A DNA stretch of 64,000 bases from Glandiceps talaboti. Its lineage: Eukaryota > Hemichordata > Enteropneusta > Spengelidae. This document shows positions 62,219 to 64,000 of the stretch, piece by piece; position 1 is the first letter of the stretch; the number at the start of each line of letters is the position of its first letter. The stretch is taken from the NCBI RefSeq assembly GCF_964340395.1, contig NC_135566.1, forward strand, positions 15,494,501 to 15,558,500, in the 5' to 3' direction. The notes beneath the pieces were generated by a model. It ran no database searches. It saw nothing but the letters and a program-made list of their open reading frames with translations, and was not told the DNA's origin. A program made the translations under genes and the position numbers.

Positions 62219-62618
62219 TACAGAACCCCATGATACACGAGTGCAAGTGAGGGGGTTTTCATGAGTGCTTGCAGTGTTCTCTGTGCCCATATTTTCACGA
62301 GTATAGTGAATGAAATGCAGCAGAAAACACTGCAAGCATGAGTGCAAATACTCCAGTACCCACACTGGAACTCACGTAGCATTGGGTTCTGTTATTATCA
62401 TATATATTTATCTGAAATGGATGGCAAATTTCCATAAAAAAGTATAAAAATCATACAATGGGATTTCATGTGTAGGGAAGGATTGTGTCCTCATTTGCGT
62501 ATCATTTACATGCAGTTATGCAATAATGTTTTCGGTATTGCACTGCAGGGAAAATAACACTAGTATGTACATGCACCAGTGCAAGTAATTGCTGGTATGT
62601 ATGTACACATGTAATAAT
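62219..62618. mobile_element. Interspersed element family C, copy 2
   Basis: About 400 bp matching 12583-12957 in the same orientation. Starts CAGAACCCCATGATACACGA, with the inverse GGGTTCTG near 62384. It lies about 100 bases past the CDIPT-like stop codon, so it may be in that gene's 3' UTR. A possible polyadenylation signal AATAAA is at about 62678. Confidence 0.65.
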
Positions 62619-62929
62619 GTTTAAGACATATTGTAAACTTTCATTTTAGTAACTATATGCAGTAATTTCAGTCGTGAAATAAAAACCAGTCTAGTTTTTT
62701 TTCTTCAAAATTCTGAAATCTGAGGACTGTGCAGAATGACCATTTTGAACCCTTTACCACCAGTTAATTAATCCTGTTGTGGTAATTTTGTGGTGAAAAT
62801 GTCTCTTTTTTTCAACATGCAGCTTTGGTGTATTTGGACTCACATTAGAAGTCTTGATCGAGAAAAGAATGACGAAAATAACAAAGACTAATTTGGTCAA
62901 GAGTTATGGATACATCAAAACACCTAAAT

Positions 62930-63605
62930 CTAAGAACTGCATTTGTCAAGAACAATGGATATAACAAACACTAGAACTGAATTGGTCAAGAACAATGGAT
63001 ATAGCAAACACTAGAACTGAATTGGTCAAGAACAATGGATATAGCAAACACTAGAACTGCATTGGTCAAGAACAATGGATATAGCAAACACTAGAACTGC
63101 ATTGGTCAAGAACAATGGATATAGCAAACACTAGAACTCATTGGTCAAGAATAATTGATGTAGCAAACACTAGAACTGCATTTGTTAAGAACAATGGATA
63201 TAGCAAACACTAGAAATGCATTTGTCAAGAACAATGGATTTAGCAAACACTAGAACTGAATTGGTCAAGAACAATGGATATAGCAAACACTAGAAATGCA
63301 TTGGTCAAGAACAATGGATATAGCAAACACTAGAACTGCATTGGTCAAGAACAATGGATATAGCAAACACTAGAACTGCATTGGTCAAGAACAATGGATA
63401 TAGCAAACACTAGAACTGCATTGGTCAAGAACAATGGATATAGCAAACACTAGAACTGCATTGGTCAAGAACAATGGATATAGCAAACACTAGAACTGCA
63501 TTGGTCAAGAACAATGGATAGCAAACACTAGAACTGCATTGGTCAAGAACAATGGAGATAGCAAACACTAGAAATGCATTGGTCAAGAACAATGGAGATA
63601 CCAAA
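62930..63605. repeat. Minisatellite with 40-bp unit, about 16 copies
   Basis: The unit is CAAGAACAATGGATATAGCA then AACACTAGAACTGCATTGGT. The first and last copies are diverged. 40 is not a multiple of 3, so the open frame across it on the minus strand is not a gene. Confidence 0.95.
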
Positions 63606-64000
63606 CACATACTTCAGCAGGTTTTAGCCAAGATACAACATCACATCTTGTCTACCTTGGCTATTGGTCACAAAATTATAAGTTTTTGGTCATATAATAC
63701 CTATGAACATTATAAATGAACTAGAATGACATTGGTCAAGAACAATGAAAATAAGTTGCCCATTCAGTCAACCTAGGCTACCGGTCTAAAAAATGGTCAG
63801 TTTTTTGGTCACATGATACCTAATCCATGAACACTATAAATCAGGTTTGCACACTGAAATAATTTTACTTGGGTAATACAGACTAGTTGGTGGCATTTAC
63901 TCAAAAATTATGACCGGACCGGAAGTGGTCGTTTCACACCGTACTTACAGTATGTACAATCAATGCATATTCCTGTCATGGAACACATACTTGTATATAA
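63606..64000. other. Right-end sequence with a two-copy diverged repeat
   Basis: Phrases TACCTTGGCTATTGGTC and AGTTTTTGGTCATATAATAC at 63650-63715 recur at about 63768-63850 as ACCTAGGCTACCGGTC and AGTTTTTTGGTCACATGATA. I see no gene. Confidence 0.45.

Noticed and set aside
62930-63605. CRISPR-like regular spacing
   Set aside because: The units are contiguous with no unique spacers, and the genome is eukaryotic. It is a minisatellite. The same applies to 30957-31610.

Overview
This window is animal nuclear DNA, most likely from a marine invertebrate. The genes are interrupted by many short exons with canonical GT/AG junctions. The DNA is AT-rich and full of microsatellites, minisatellites, a tRNA-derived SINE, LINE 3' ends and small fold-back elements. 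I cannot name the phylum. A carboxypeptidase D with four carboxypeptidase-like domains would suit a lophotrochozoan (I recall a four-domain form from the mollusc Aplysia, unverified), but this is weak evidence. All exon models were built by eye from splice sites, reading phase and family similarity.

Left part (about 1-23200, minus strand): an uncharacterised, disordered, proline-rich protein gene. Its exons run from about 15471 down to position 7 and continue off the left edge. A second coding first exon of similar layout lies upstream at 22730-23194. It ends in the phase needed to join the 12-codon microexon at 13577-13612, so it may be an alternative first exon or the start of a related gene. 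Introns hold a 54-bp minisatellite, (ATGT)n and (AC)n tracts and several short mobile elements.

Middle (about 23200-33700): I see no gene. The stretch holds long (TC)n and (GA)n tracts, a perfect 204-bp hairpin element with 7-bp flanking duplications, a terminal-inverted-repeat element at 29021-29330, and two large minisatellites (30-bp and about 53-bp units).

Right-centre (33841-57939, minus strand): a complete carboxypeptidase D gene. My model has 25 coding exons totalling 5109 nt, or 1702 residues: signal peptide, two domains with all catalytic residues, a third domain that has lost nearly all of them, a fourth that keeps only two zinc ligands, then a transmembrane helix and a TGN-type acidic tail. 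The most unusual feature of the window is that exon-intron boundaries of this gene have repeatedly been tandemly duplicated. Exon 5 has about ten extra copies of its 3' end and four extra copies of its 3' splice site. Exons 14, 16, 19 and 23 each have an extra copy of their end and donor, and two of these keep the reading frame open. One exon of the left gene shows the same thing.

Right edge (58436-62117, plus strand): a six-exon, 216-residue CDP-alcohol phosphatidyltransferase, closest in layout to phosphatidylinositol synthase (CDIPT). It is head-to-head with carboxypeptidase D, with 496 bp between start codons. A 40-bp minisatellite fills most of the remaining right end.
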